This document shows positions 18,262 through 26,944 of a DNA stretch of 64,000 nt, one piece after another. The stretch comes from Pedobacter mucosus (lineage in GTDB: Bacteria; Bacteroidota; Bacteroidia; Sphingobacteriales; Sphingobacteriaceae). The position numbers and the translations under genes are program-made. The first letter of the stretch is position 1. The number at the start of each line of letters is the position of its first letter. The stretch spans positions 2,294,001 through 2,358,000 of the forward strand of contig NZ_CP087585.1 in the NCBI RefSeq assembly GCF_022200785.1, given 5' to 3'. The notes below the pieces were generated by a model. It saw only the letters and a list, made by a program, of their open reading frames with translations. It ran no database searches and had not been told where the DNA came from.

Positions 18262-18296
18262 TTAAACATCGGACATATATCCTGCCCGATGTTTAA
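18262..18296 (-). terminator. Hairpin between SusD and GntR genes
   Basis: 11-bp inverted repeat TTAAACATCGG / CCGATGTTTAA with a 13-base loop, between the SusD 3' end (18428) and the GntR start (18219). On the minus strand it could end the susCD transcript, or serve as a GntR operator. The rest of 18297-18427 shows nothing recognisable. Confidence 0.4.
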
Positions 18297-18427
18297 GTTA
18301 TTTATTTTGTTTCCTTATTAATTAAAACATTCCAATTAGATGTTTTCATGGCACATTAGCATGTCTAGCTTTTGTAATTCAGCAATAATAATTTTAATTA
18401 ATCATTAATATTAAGTCTAGAAATCTT

Positions 18428-20065
18428 TTATTGATAGCCTGGATTTTGTTTAAACTCATCTTTATTACTCACCGCATCAACCTGCGAACGAGGAATTGGT
18501 CTTACAGAATGAAACTCTTGAATGTTCGAAGCCAAATTAGGATTATATAGTTTAACACGCTCAGTAAGCTTACCTGTTCGTTTAAGGTCGAACCATCTAA
18601 TTTGTTCACCAGCAAATTCCCTAGCCCGCTCGTCCAAAATAAGATCTAACGTTACTTGCGCTGGCAAGACCTGCATCGCAGCAAGCTGACCTGTTTTTGC
18701 AGCACGGCTTCTAACCACATTTAAATAACCTGCTGATTGAGCATTATTACCAAGAGAAAATTCGGCCTCTGCTGCAATAAGATAAAGCTCCGAAAAACGA
18801 ATTACATAAACATCTCGAGCACTTTGTGCTTCATTAGCACTTGTCCTGGTGGGATCATCAAATTTATTTAATGAAACATAATGGAGTTGATCTTTAACTG
18901 TACCATTTGTATTGTAAACAGCATTACGATCATAAATCTTATACAACTTTCCAGATGGTGCAAAAACATTTTTGGAAGTGAACACTGCTGTATCGCCAAT
19001 TGCCATACCTGTTGGACGAGAAGCACCGTTGGCAAACCAAGTGGTTTTATAAGATCCTTCATATCTATTATCTGCACTACTATAAAGATCTAAAAGAAAT
19101 CTTGTAGGCATATAGCGGTTAAAAGGGCGCCCGTTGGCAATATCACGAACCATTCCAGGCTGGTCATCATATTTCATTGTATATAGAAGATGACCACTAT
19201 TACTGCCTCTCCCATGGCCTAAAGGATTGAGTATTGGATCTGTCAGATCGTTCAATGCTAAATTTACAGAGTAATTTACGGCGTATACCACCTCTTTATT
19301 TTTTAAATTTGACATTTTCCACAAATCAGCATAATTGGGCAAAAGCACAAAACCATATCCTCCATTAATCACAGCCAGTGCCATATCACGTGCCTGTGCA
19401 TATTTTTTTTGAGTAAGGTACATTCTTGCTAAAAAAGCTTGAGCTGCTGGCTTTGTCACCCTTCCATAATCAGTTGTCGTGTTTGGCAGCCTAGTAATGG
19501 CAAAAAGGAGATCCTCAATTATTTGATTATTAAATGTCGCTACTGGTGTTTTGTTGGCCGTTGTAATGGTTCCCTTTATTTCGTCCAAGGTAAAATGAAC
19601 GCCCCCCCAGGTTTCCACAATATGCCAATAATAAAAAGCTCTAAGAAACTTTAATTCGGCTTCTCTAATAGGGCGTTGTGTAGTTGATAATCCTGCTTCT
19701 TGAATTCTATTTATTCCGGCATTACATAAATTTACCGCTGCGTACAGTTGTTGCCACTCGGTTGTGATGGCTCCATTAGTGGCCTGAAGATTTAAGTATT
19801 GCGTAAGATCAGTGTATGCATCTCCAGCCCCACTCATCCAAAGATCGGTTCCCATTTCAGAAATACCAAACCCCTCTTCCTTTCCATACCACCATCTTTG
19901 ATAAGAATAAGCGGCGTTAACCAAGGTTTCAAATCCTTCTGGTGTCGTGAAAACACTTTCTGCAGTAATTCCCGTTGGATTATATTCATCAAGTGATTTT
20001 TGGCATGAAGTAGAAAGGGCTAGTAGGCTAACCAAGACAAACCCTTTTGATATAAAATTTTTCAT
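18428..20065 (-). CDS. RagB/SusD-family nutrient-uptake lipoprotein
   Basis: 545 residues. Lipoprotein signal with cysteine at about 21 (LLALSTSCQKSLDEY), then the SusD N-terminal TPR-like region (INRIQEAGL, RAFYYWHIVETWGGVHFTLDE) and the C-terminal SusD/RagB domain (IRFSELYLIAAEAEFSLGN, RAREFAGEQIRWFDLKRTGKL). SusD caps a TonB-dependent SusC transporter and binds glycans or other polymers. The gene is intact but its SusC partner, 18 bp upstream in transcription order, is truncated, so the system is probably dead here. Confidence 0.95.
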   Translation of the reverse strand: MKNFISKGFVLVSLLALSTSCQKSLDEYNPTGITAESVFTTPEGFETLVNAAYSYQRWWYGKEEGFGISEMGTDLWMSGAGDAYTDLTQYLNLQATNGAITTEWQQLYAAVNLCNAGINRIQEAGLSTTQRPIREAELKFLRAFYYWHIVETWGGVHFTLDEIKGTITTANKTPVATFNNQIIEDLLFAITRLPNTTTDYGRVTKPAAQAFLARMYLTQKKYAQARDMALAVINGGYGFVLLPNYADLWKMSNLKNKEVVYAVNYSVNLALNDLTDPILNPLGHGRGSNSGHLLYTMKYDDQPGMVRDIANGRPFNRYMPTRFLLDLYSSADNRYEGSYKTTWFANGASRPTGMAIGDTAVFTSKNVFAPSGKLYKIYDRNAVYNTNGTVKDQLHYVSLNKFDDPTRTSANEAQSARDVYVIRFSELYLIAAEAEFSLGNNAQSAGYLNVVRSRAAKTGQLAAMQVLPAQVTLDLILDERAREFAGEQIRWFDLKRTGKLTERVKLYNPNLASNIQEFHSVRPIPRSQVDAVSNKDEFKQNPGYQ

Positions 20066-20083
20066 AATTTCTCTGATTGGTAT

Positions 20084-21219
20084 TTAAAAAGTTGCATTTA
20101 TTCCAAAGGTATAAAGCTTGGTCATTGGCGAATTTTCTGAGCCGCCGCGTTCTGGATCATATTCCTTTAAAAGGTCTGATTTTGTATAAGTGAAAGGATT
20201 TCTAGCTGTTGCGTAAAGACGTAAAGACTTGACGAAGGACTTCTTCAATATATTTTCAGAAAATTTATATCCCAAAGTTATATTTCTAAGTCTTACATAT
20301 GAACCATCGACATATCCTAAGCTACTCGAATAAAGCGTTGAGGCAAGCGATACATTTTTATTTGGCCTAGGGTAATCATTACTAGCATTTTCTGGAGTCC
20401 AGTAATTAATGACTGTAGTACTATTTCCAACACCTTGTGTATCGTAACGCCTTAAAAAATCTGGGTAAATGGTTTGGCCTATTCTGGCAAAAACATAAAC
20501 GTTAAGATCCCAAGATTTGTATGAGAAAGTATTTTCAAAACCTCCGCTCCATTTTGGTCGATTACTTCCAATGATCTTGCGGTCATTTGTAGCATCGATT
20601 TTTCCATCACCGTTTAAATCAGTAACATGAATATCACCTGGTTTCTGACCAAACTTCGCAGCTTCTACTTCTTCTCCAAGTTGCCAGATGCCCTTTTTTT
20701 CATAATCGTAAAAGGCTTGAATGGGTGAGCCCACAAACCAAGAGTTAATCACATCAGACTGTGCACCTCCAGCTAATTCAACAATACGTTCTACATTCCT
20801 ACTGAAGGTGAGGTTGGTTGACCATTTAAAATCTTTTCCATCCAAATTTTTGGAAGATATATAGATCTCGAACCCTTTATTTTTAGTTTTTGCAATATTC
20901 TGTGTTACTGTAGTAGCTCCGCTTGAGGGAGGTAAACTTCTGTTTAATAGCAGATCATATGTGTCAGAGTTATAATAATCGAAAGTGGCTGTGATCCTAT
21001 TTTTAAACAGGCCCATTTCTATACCAAAATCTCCCGTGCGGGTTTTTTCCCATGTAAGATCAATGTTGCCAATTTTTGGTGAGAAAGCATAGGCGGGAAC
21101 AGCGGTTTCATCGAAGCCAAAAGCAATTCTCGATAGGCTACTTTGTGTTGAGTAAGAACTGATGTTATCACTTCCGGCAATACCATAACTAAATTTCACC
21201 TTCAGATCACTAATTGTAT
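20084..21219 (-). pseudogene. SusC/RagA TonB-dependent receptor, 3' fragment
   Basis: About 378 residues forming the C-terminal beta barrel of a SusC protein: DLKVKFSYGIAGSDNI, LTWEKTRTGDFGIEMGLFKNRITATFDYYN, GWIN-like transition regions, DLNGDGKIDATNDRKIIGSNRPKWSGGFENTFSYK, and the terminal YTFGINATF. Full SusC proteins are about 1000 residues; the plug and first strands are missing. The frame is open into the IS21 end at 21220, so the insertion defines the break. The missing part is not on the other side of the IS. Confidence 0.9.
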
Positions 21220-21228
21220 ATTTCGGAG

Positions 21229-21264
21229 AAACTGACCATGTGATTCCGTGGCAAACTGACCACC
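21229..21264 (+). repeat. IS21 right-end transposase-binding repeats
   Basis: Two copies of the AAACTGACCA motif, at 21229-21238 and 21253-21264 (the second AAACTGACCACC), 24 bp apart. They are inverted relative to the copies at the other IS end. Confidence 0.7.
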
Positions 21265-21335
21265 TGAATTGCTGGCGAACGAGTGCAGCAGATGCTATAG
21301 GTATGATGTCAAAAGTAATGATTTAAAAGTAATTT

Positions 21336-22085
21336 TTACAGATAGGTATTTTCGGGAGCAACGGTTCTTTTCTTGCGCATCGATTCGCCCTTGAGTTCTA
21401 TCCTGTGGGCATCGTGAACAATCCTGTCCAAGATTGCATCTGCAATCGTTTTTTCTCCAATTACCTCATGCCATTTACTTACCGGCAGCTGTGATGTTAT
21501 AATAAGAGATGTCTTACCATGCCTATCCTCAATGATCTCCATAAGGGCAGCCCTACTTTGTGAGTCAAATGGCTGTATCCCGAAATCGTCCAGTATCAGA
21601 AGCTGTTGTTTTTCAATACGTGAGACCTCTTTGATATAGGATCCGTCAGCCTTTGCCATCTTTAACTTTGCGAACAGCTTTGGTGTACTTCCATACAGAA
21701 CCCTGTAACCGAGCATACATGCCTGATAACCGATTGCTGAGGCAAGATAACTTTTTCCTATCCCAGTACTTCCTGTTATGAGTAGGTTTTCAAACCTGTC
21801 GATGAAGGTACAGTCCGCCAATCTCATAATCTGGTTCCTGTCAATACTTCTTTCTACATGATAATGCAGATCCTCGATAGATGCCTTGTAACGGAACCTG
21901 GCATAAAGGATCTGGCGTTCAATCTTTCGGTTTTGCCTGTCATCCCATTCAGCCTCTATTAGATGGGCCAACAGCTCATCAGCGGTATACTCTGTGGTCT
22001 GCCCGGTTTCAATACTGCTCTTGAAGGCATGGAACATTCCGTAGAACTTCAGCCTTCGCATTTTGTCAAGTGTATTCGTATTCAT
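21336..22085 (-). CDS. istB: IS21 helper ATPase IstB
   Basis: 249 residues of the DnaC-like AAA+ family. Walker A is GSTGIGKS around 106-113, Walker B LLILDDFGIQ around 171-180, followed by sensor-1-type SLIITSQLP. IstB stimulates strand transfer by IstA and gives target immunity. It follows istA by 18 bp on the same strand. Length and motifs are complete, so the element may still be active. Confidence 0.95.
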   Translation of the reverse strand: MNTNTLDKMRRLKFYGMFHAFKSSIETGQTTEYTADELLAHLIEAEWDDRQNRKIERQILYARFRYKASIEDLHYHVERSIDRNQIMRLADCTFIDRFENLLITGSTGIGKSYLASAIGYQACMLGYRVLYGSTPKLFAKLKMAKADGSYIKEVSRIEKQQLLILDDFGIQPFDSQSRAALMEIIEDRHGKTSLIITSQLPVSKWHEVIGEKTIADAILDRIVHDAHRIELKGESMRKKRTVAPENTYL

Positions 22086-22103
22086 CTTTATATGGTTTTA
22101 AGG

Positions 22104-23654
22104 TTATTTGTAGTAATCGCCCCCACGGATGTTGTCATGGGATGGCATTGGCAGTTCATCGGCGAACAGGCTTTCCTCATACTGGTCAAGGTTGCGCTCA
22201 AGTATGGTCTGTATGGTTTTATAACTGTATATCCCAAAGCCAAGGGCCCGTCTGCAGGCATTGATCAGCCGCTGGTTCCCAGCCTTCTTCGCAAAGCTTA
22301 ATATGCCCACGCATGATTTATAAGCCTGCTCAGGATGTTGTTTTCTGTCGAGTATCTTGAGGATATAAAGCCTGACGTCCTCATCTATGCTGGATGCCCA
22401 CTCCAGAAAACGGTCCGGTGTCCAGTCCGTCACGAACTTATGGGTAGTGGCCATATGGTCCTTATCGGTGGTGTAACTATAGGGGCTTTTAATCCGCTTA
22501 TGCATCGCTATGCGCTCATAGTGATAGAAGATCTCCACATTTGACCGGGAGTAGAGTATCTTGACCTTTTTACCTATAAAACGAAAAGGGACGCTATAAT
22601 AATGCTTGTCGGGACCAAGATTGACGTGTCCGTTCTTCATCACCGTTGCATGGTGCTGTTTCTTGAACTCGTATTTCAGTACTGGCAAGGGATTGAGTGC
22701 CTCCCGCTCAATTTCCTCGAACTGGAGGCGCCTGCTATAGTTTCTTCCCTTAAGTGGCTGGCTATTGTGCACCTCAAGCGCCACAAGTATCGCGGCGTTC
22801 AATTCTGTAAGGGAGTGGAAGACATGTTTTCTCAACGGCGCATAGATCCGGCTATAGGCGATCTTGACAGCCCCTTCTACAAGCGCCTTGTCCCTTGGGC
22901 GGTATGCCCGTGCCGGCAGAATAGTTGTTCCGTAATGGTCGGCAAAATCCGCAAAGGTCTCGTTCAGGGTAGGCTCGTATTTGTTGCTCTTGGTTACCGC
23001 TGCCTTGAGGTTATCGGGAACAATGGCCGCTGAGACCCCACTAATATAATGGAATGTATTCTCGCACGCAGATATAAAGTCTTCTTTCTGTTGTGTGAGT
23101 ACGGCCTCCACATAGGTAAGCTGGCTGGCACCAAGGATGGCAACGAATACCTCGACATCAATCACCTCACCGGTTTCCTGGTCAACAATGGAGAGTTTCT
23201 GTCCGGCAAAATCAACAAAGAGTTTATCGCCCGCCTTGTGGTCAAGGTGCATCACCGGGTTCACACGGGACTTCCACTGGTTATAATAGAAGCAGAACTG
23301 CGTGTAATGAAAGCCATTGGGAAATTCCTTTAGATAAGCTTCCCAGAGCATCACACGGGTTACCCCAGTGCGTTTAAGTTCTTTGTCAATACCAGGAAAA
23401 CAACGTTGTAAAGTTAAAAGACGGCTATCGGGTGCCCGTTCCCGGCTCTTTCCAAAAAAATCCTCAAGCTCCTTGTCATTAAGTGCATTTATCTGTTCAA
23501 ATGTACACCCACCGGAATCAAACGCACTGAAGTATCTTTTTGCTGTATTGCGGGAAACACCGACCTGGGTCGCTATGGAAAGCTTGCTTCGCCCCTGGCT
23601 GTACATTCTGAGAATCTGTCTTATCTTGCTCATGCTAATAGTCGTATTTGCCAT
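22104..23654 (-). CDS. istA: IS21 transposase IstA
   Basis: 516 residues. N-terminal HTH (SKIRQILRMYSQGRSKLSIATQVGVSRNTAKRYF), then an RNase-H-like DDE catalytic core: DHKAGDKLFVDFAGQ (first Asp), IVPDNLKAAVTKSN (second Asp) and KALVEGAVKIAYSRIY (Glu). C-terminal region binds DNA and IstB. Intact frame. Promoter elements are presumably in the left-end repeat region at 23655-23808. Confidence 0.95.
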   Translation of the reverse strand: MANTTISMSKIRQILRMYSQGRSKLSIATQVGVSRNTAKRYFSAFDSGGCTFEQINALNDKELEDFFGKSRERAPDSRLLTLQRCFPGIDKELKRTGVTRVMLWEAYLKEFPNGFHYTQFCFYYNQWKSRVNPVMHLDHKAGDKLFVDFAGQKLSIVDQETGEVIDVEVFVAILGASQLTYVEAVLTQQKEDFISACENTFHYISGVSAAIVPDNLKAAVTKSNKYEPTLNETFADFADHYGTTILPARAYRPRDKALVEGAVKIAYSRIYAPLRKHVFHSLTELNAAILVALEVHNSQPLKGRNYSRRLQFEEIEREALNPLPVLKYEFKKQHHATVMKNGHVNLGPDKHYYSVPFRFIGKKVKILYSRSNVEIFYHYERIAMHKRIKSPYSYTTDKDHMATTHKFVTDWTPDRFLEWASSIDEDVRLYILKILDRKQHPEQAYKSCVGILSFAKKAGNQRLINACRRALGFGIYSYKTIQTILERNLDQYEESLFADELPMPSHDNIRGGDYYK

Positions 23655-23718
23655 CTTCGGGAATTATATATATCCCAAAAATAGACTTGTATCTATAGCA
23701 TTTGCCGATCGTTCGGAC

Positions 23719-23799
23719 TGGTCAATTTGGTCCGAAATCCGGTGGTCAGTTTCCCGCGGAACAGGTGGTCAGTTTAAACCGAAACGGGGTGGTCAATTT
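23719..23799 (-). repeat. IS21 left-end transposase-binding repeats
   Basis: Four copies of a TGGTCA(A/G)TTT motif at 23719, 23741, 23764 and 23788, spaced about 23 bp (three have the full GGTGGTCA form). About two helical turns separate them, consistent with co-operative IstA binding. Confidence 0.7.
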
Positions 23800-23808
23800 C
23801 AGCGAAAT

Positions 23809-24012
23809 CTCCAATCAGATTATATAAACATTGAGAAGTCAGAAGAAAATTATCAGTTCTATTTAAACTACACAAATGATGAATCTTCGGTAGCAGTATA
23901 TATAAATGGTTCAAGGCTGTTTCTCAATAAAGATTATACCATCCTCAATAGAACCATAACATTCAATGTTGGCGTTGAGCCAGATGATCAACTTATCATT
24001 TCTCATAGTTGA
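23809..24012 (+). pseudogene. C-terminal fragment of a surface or phage-tail-type protein
   Basis: 67 codons open from the IS end to a stop at 24010-24012. The pattern VAVYINGSRLFLNKDYTI, then NRTITFNVGVEPDDQLII, matches the repeated beta module seen in phage tail and appendage proteins (vNG.rl...DYt...titF...p..gD.i). The rest of the gene is missing, replaced by the IS. It is on the opposite strand to the SusC fragment at the other IS border, so the two are not halves of one gene. Module identity is from memory of the pattern. Confidence 0.55.
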
Positions 24013-24307
24013 GATAATTTATAGATGAAAGTCTTACTCAATATAAATAGCATTGCAATAAGCTTAGAACGCCCAGTTAGCAAAATATTGTTGACACAAT
24101 TTTTAAAACCATCCATTATCTTAGAAAAGGAAAGGTATTTAAAATATCATATTTATAATTTATGCGACATCAGGTAACTGAATGAACGAATTGAGAGACT
24201 AATGATTTGAATACATATAAAGTGTTCCAAAAACATCCCTAACCAATAGAATGAAAGATTTTTAGAACACCAAAATTTTAGGTTTTCTTAAGATTTTCAA
24301 CGTCTTC
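24013..24307. other. Intergenic stretch, no gene seen
   Basis: A+T-rich, with many stops in all frames. An in-frame extension of the next relic reaches back to about 24266 without any usable start codon. No hairpin or promoter stands out. Confidence 0.5.
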
Positions 24308-24519
24308 TTGCAGTTCTTTTATTCAAAATCCTTTCTAAAACCTCTAAAACAAGATGGTCGTGATGATTCCAAAGTAGATCTAAACGATCCAAGTGAGGTA
24401 ACATATGCAGCCAAGCAGGTTGGAGCAGGTGAATTGCATATAAAGACTTTGCAATGAAAAGCGGAAGCACATCTCGAGAGGAGATTGCAGAATATATAAA
24501 ATCACATAAAAAGGCATAG
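24308..24519 (+). pseudogene. DUF3606-like small protein gene, frameshifted
   Basis: Two overlapping frames together give a DUF3606-type protein. Frame 1 (to a TGA near 24457) reads DGRDDSKVDLNDPSEVTYAA, then KQVGAGELHIK; frame 2 (ATG at 24454 to TAG at 24519) reads MKSGSTSREEIAEYIKSHKK. DUF3606 proteins have exactly this order: DRS+I..N..YEV.YW, then L..A....GTS...V..Y. A one-base shift near 24450 breaks it. No ATG starts frame 1; TTG 24308 is only a guess. The short second frame could still be translated with the next gene, 2 bp away. Confidence 0.55.
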
Positions 24520-24521
24520 TT

Positions 24522-24896
24522 ATGCCTGGGGGTAAACATATAGCCATTCAACTTGATGGACTTGCAAAGGATTTTGGAGCGGAAGTGTACAGTGAATCGC
24601 CTCGGTTCCTATGTTTACTTTCTATTAATGTGCACCAAAGTGTTGTTGGTAAAGGCGCTAGTGTTGCTGAAGCGGTAAATAATTGGGACACCAAGTTGGA
24701 AGCCCATTTACGTAATGCAAAGGATGATGATCCGGTCGTCGTCTTTGTTCGTTCCCATTTGGTAAAGAAAGCATTTACTAAACCAAGTAATGCGGGATTA
24801 GGTAGAAGGAATGTCACGACTTACCGAGAAGATAATAAACCGCAACATGTCATTAATTTTGAGAATCAATTTTATCCTAAACGCAGAAAGGATTAA
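24522..24896 (+). CDS. Hypothetical protein
   Basis: 124 residues, no signal or membrane segment. The first part (HIAIQLDGLAKDFGAEVYSESPRFLCLLSINVHQSVVGKGASVAEAVNNWDTKLEAHL) looks like a compact alpha/beta fold, the tail is basic (YPKRRKD). I do not recognise a family. It starts 2 bp after the DUF3606 relic, on the same strand, so it may once have been co-translated with it. Confidence 0.55.
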   Translation: MPGGKHIAIQLDGLAKDFGAEVYSESPRFLCLLSINVHQSVVGKGASVAEAVNNWDTKLEAHLRNAKDDDPVVVFVRSHLVKKAFTKPSNAGLGRRNVTTYREDNKPQHVINFENQFYPKRRKD

Positions 24897-24904
24897 CTGA
24901 TTAT

Positions 24905-25372
24905 TTATTTGTAGTTATTTAGTAAATAGTCTAAATTATTAAGTTTTACATCAATTGTCTTTAGATACTTTCTATATGCAATTAGATCAGTGTTCTCTTT
25001 GATTATTTTAAACTCGTATCCAAAAGGCTCTAGATCCTTACATTTAATCTTCTTCGCCTTAAGCAATGCTCCAACGAAATCTAAATACTTTAAAAGCTTG
25101 TCAGTCTCCATCTCCAAACTAGCAACATTATATTTGTCAGTAATCTGTTTGGCTGCTAATTCATTTAGTCCAATTCGCTTGTCAATGGCATAAAGTGCCT
25201 TTGCAATATCTGGATCGTTATAAAGCTTATTAAAGATACTCAATAGATGTGTAAGTCTTTTGTCTTGATTACTTTTATTCAAAAGCAGCAATGCAAACAG
25301 GCCGCCAATAACTGTGGCAAGCAACTGTAATAGCTGAATATCCACTTCGGTTAGATTTAAGAAGGTTGCCAT
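24905..25372 (-). CDS. Membrane-anchored hypothetical protein
   Basis: 155 residues. One N-terminal transmembrane helix (LLQLLATVIGGLFALLLLNK, about 14-33) followed by a mostly helical soluble domain rich in Lys and Leu. The layout resembles DUF4760-like Bacteroidota proteins, which have a short helix and cytoplasmic helical part, but I cannot assign it. Convergent with 24522-24896, 8 bp apart. Confidence 0.6.
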   Translation of the reverse strand: MATFLNLTEVDIQLLQLLATVIGGLFALLLLNKSNQDKRLTHLLSIFNKLYNDPDIAKALYAIDKRIGLNELAAKQITDKYNVASLEMETDKLLKYLDFVGALLKAKKIKCKDLEPFGYEFKIIKENTDLIAYRKYLKTIDVKLNNLDYLLNNYK

Positions 25373-25573
25373 AAGGTATCGTTTGAATCAGTTTCTTAAA
25401 GCTAGAGAATATTTATTATTAATGGAAGATGCTTGTCATTTTAGGGCAGCAATAAAACCTTAATTCCTAACATAACACAAGGGCAACTTACAACATGATT
25501 TTATTCACGTTGTTCATTCATTACATCTGTAAAAGTTATTCCCGAAATTGTAATCTAAACTCAACGACAGATT

Positions 25574-25951
25574 ATGGTTAAGATATTCCCAATTTTAATA
25601 ATTGTACTTTCATTTATGTCCAGTTATTTGAAAGCACAACCAATCCTGAGAGGTTGTTTAATTGGAACTCCATCAGCAGGAACGTTATATGTAGATCAAG
25701 ATATTCTTCAATATTATCAAATGGGCGGAATGCAATATCAAACTTCGCCCCCAGCTTGTCCAAGAGCACTAATAGGCATTAGGGATGGCGATTGTTATTT
25801 CGCTTTTCTGGGGACACGCCATGATCGCTATAGATATACTATCATCACAACATCGTCCTCGCCTACTGCTTGTGACATAGATCACTATGCTCTTTTTGCT
25901 CTTGTGTTAATTGGAGGATACGGAATTAAAAGAATGGTGAGTAACACATAA
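25574..25951 (+). CDS. Small exported protein with C-terminal Cys-x-x-Asp-x-Tyr membrane tail
   Basis: 125 residues. Signal peptide (IFPILIIVLSFMSSYLKAQ), a short extracytoplasmic region with four cysteines before the tail (GCLIG, PACPRA, GDCYF), then CDIDHYALFALVLIGGYGIKRM at the end: a cysteine, an acidic-Tyr motif, a hydrophobic span and basic residues. The protein at 42792-43229 has the same design with CPIDDY. Neither resembles a family I know. The tail looks like a membrane-retention or sorting signal (inference). Confidence 0.6.
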   Translation: MVKIFPILIIVLSFMSSYLKAQPILRGCLIGTPSAGTLYVDQDILQYYQMGGMQYQTSPPACPRALIGIRDGDCYFAFLGTRHDRYRYTIITTSSSPTACDIDHYALFALVLIGGYGIKRMVSNT

Positions 25952-26734
25952 TAAAATCCTTAAGTTGATAATGCTTACGGATCTACTGCTCAAAACTAGG
26001 TTTATAGACTATCATTGAGGATACATTTTCTGGACGATGTATAAATATTTAACATTCAAAATGTGACTCACCGTTTGAAAGGTAGAAGATGTATGTGAAC
26101 TGGCTAGTATTTACAGTTTATTGGATGCGTGCTGACGTGTGTATGGAGCGAGGGTCGTTTCAGTAAAGTTCGTAGAACGATGCAACGTTATGTTTCATGT
26201 AATAAGACACAAGGCTTGGCTGTATTGTTGAACTGTAAATTCATGTATGGCAAGTGATCAACAATGATGACAAGTGGAAGTCTGAGCGACCACGCAGGTA
26301 AGCTGAACTGAGAAAGCGGTTAGATTTATCCAAGATGTAGGTAAAGTGAATTTATGAGCGAAACAATCCTAGATAAAAATAAGCGAGCTTTCATGAAGCA
26401 CTCCGCTTGCTCAACAGGGAAATAATGACAGAATGCAATAGCGGCGTGCTGTTTTTCGTTGTTTAGTCATTGCGGAATACTGATCTTCCTAACCATGTAA
26501 GCACTGCCCTGAGCTAAGAATTACAATCTAAAGTAACGGAAGAAGCTTAAAAGAACCATCACCACTGCCAAACCACATAAATTAAGACTAAACTACCCCA
26601 TTCCCGCTTAAGCCACCCCTTTGGGAATGGGATTGATCATATGATTAATTTATATGCCTAATTAATTATTAAGCGATTTACTCTCTATTAGCGTATAAGT
26701 ACGTCCTTTAACAAACTTATGATTACCTTGAGAC
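25952..26734. other. 783-bp gene-free region, possible structured RNA
   Basis: No open frame of note. From about 26050 to 26640 base composition is more even than in neighbours and helices recur: ATTGTTGA (26224-26231) with TCAACAAT (26258-26265); AGCGAGC with GCTTGCT near 26380-26410 (one G-U pair); AATGAC near 26423 with GTCATT near 26465; and CCCATTCCC (26597-26605) with GGGAATGGG (26623-26631). These could be parts of a long non-coding RNA or a decayed ribozyme-like element. I cannot assign strand or family and see no group II intron domain V. Confidence 0.35.
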
Positions 26735-26926
26735 ATGTTAGTTAATAATGAAAGTTCACAACTTAGTTTAGATGCTATTAAGGTAGGTGATTTTCTATAT
26801 GATGGTAATGGCATCTCAGGAACTGTAGTTAAAATTGATGTAAGTAAGTTCCGTTCATTTATCCAATATTATTTTAGGCTTTCTGGAAGTACAAAGAAAA
26901 TAAGCATCTTACTAAATCAAAAGTAG
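26735..26926 (+). CDS. Small hypothetical protein
   Basis: 63 residues starting with ATG. The pattern AIKVGDFLYDGNGISGTVVKIDVSKFRSFIQYYFRLSG suggests a small beta-barrel (SH3- or OB-like), but no family is recognised. Stand-alone; convergent with the receiver gene at 26945, 18 bp away. Supported only by length and plausible amino-acid pattern. Confidence 0.4.
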   Translation: MLVNNESSQLSLDAIKVGDFLYDGNGISGTVVKIDVSKFRSFIQYYFRLSGSTKKISILLNQK

Positions 26927-26944
26927 CAACCACTCATTGACAAC

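Larger units (their letters stand above)
21220..23808 (-). mobile_element. IS21-family insertion sequence, complete
   Basis: About 2.6 kb with istA and istB in one orientation. Ends are defined by related termini, ATTTCGGAGAAACTGACCA at 21220 and, inverted, TGGTCAATTTCAGCGAAAT ending at 23808, and by several internal copies of GGTGGTCAGTTT near both ends, the multiple transposase-binding sites usual in IS21. Bases outside the two ends (TTGTAT versus CTCCAA) do not match, so no target-site duplication is seen. It interrupts a SusC gene on one side and abuts a different gene fragment on the other. Confidence 0.9.

Noticed and set aside
23368-23808. Plus-strand frame upstream of the surface-protein tail
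   Set aside because: It is antisense to istA and the IS end; only the part after 23808 looks like real protein.
25952-26734. Group II intron
   Set aside because: No domain V sequence, no reverse transcriptase and no clear GUGYG boundary were found, so only a generic structured-RNA note is kept.
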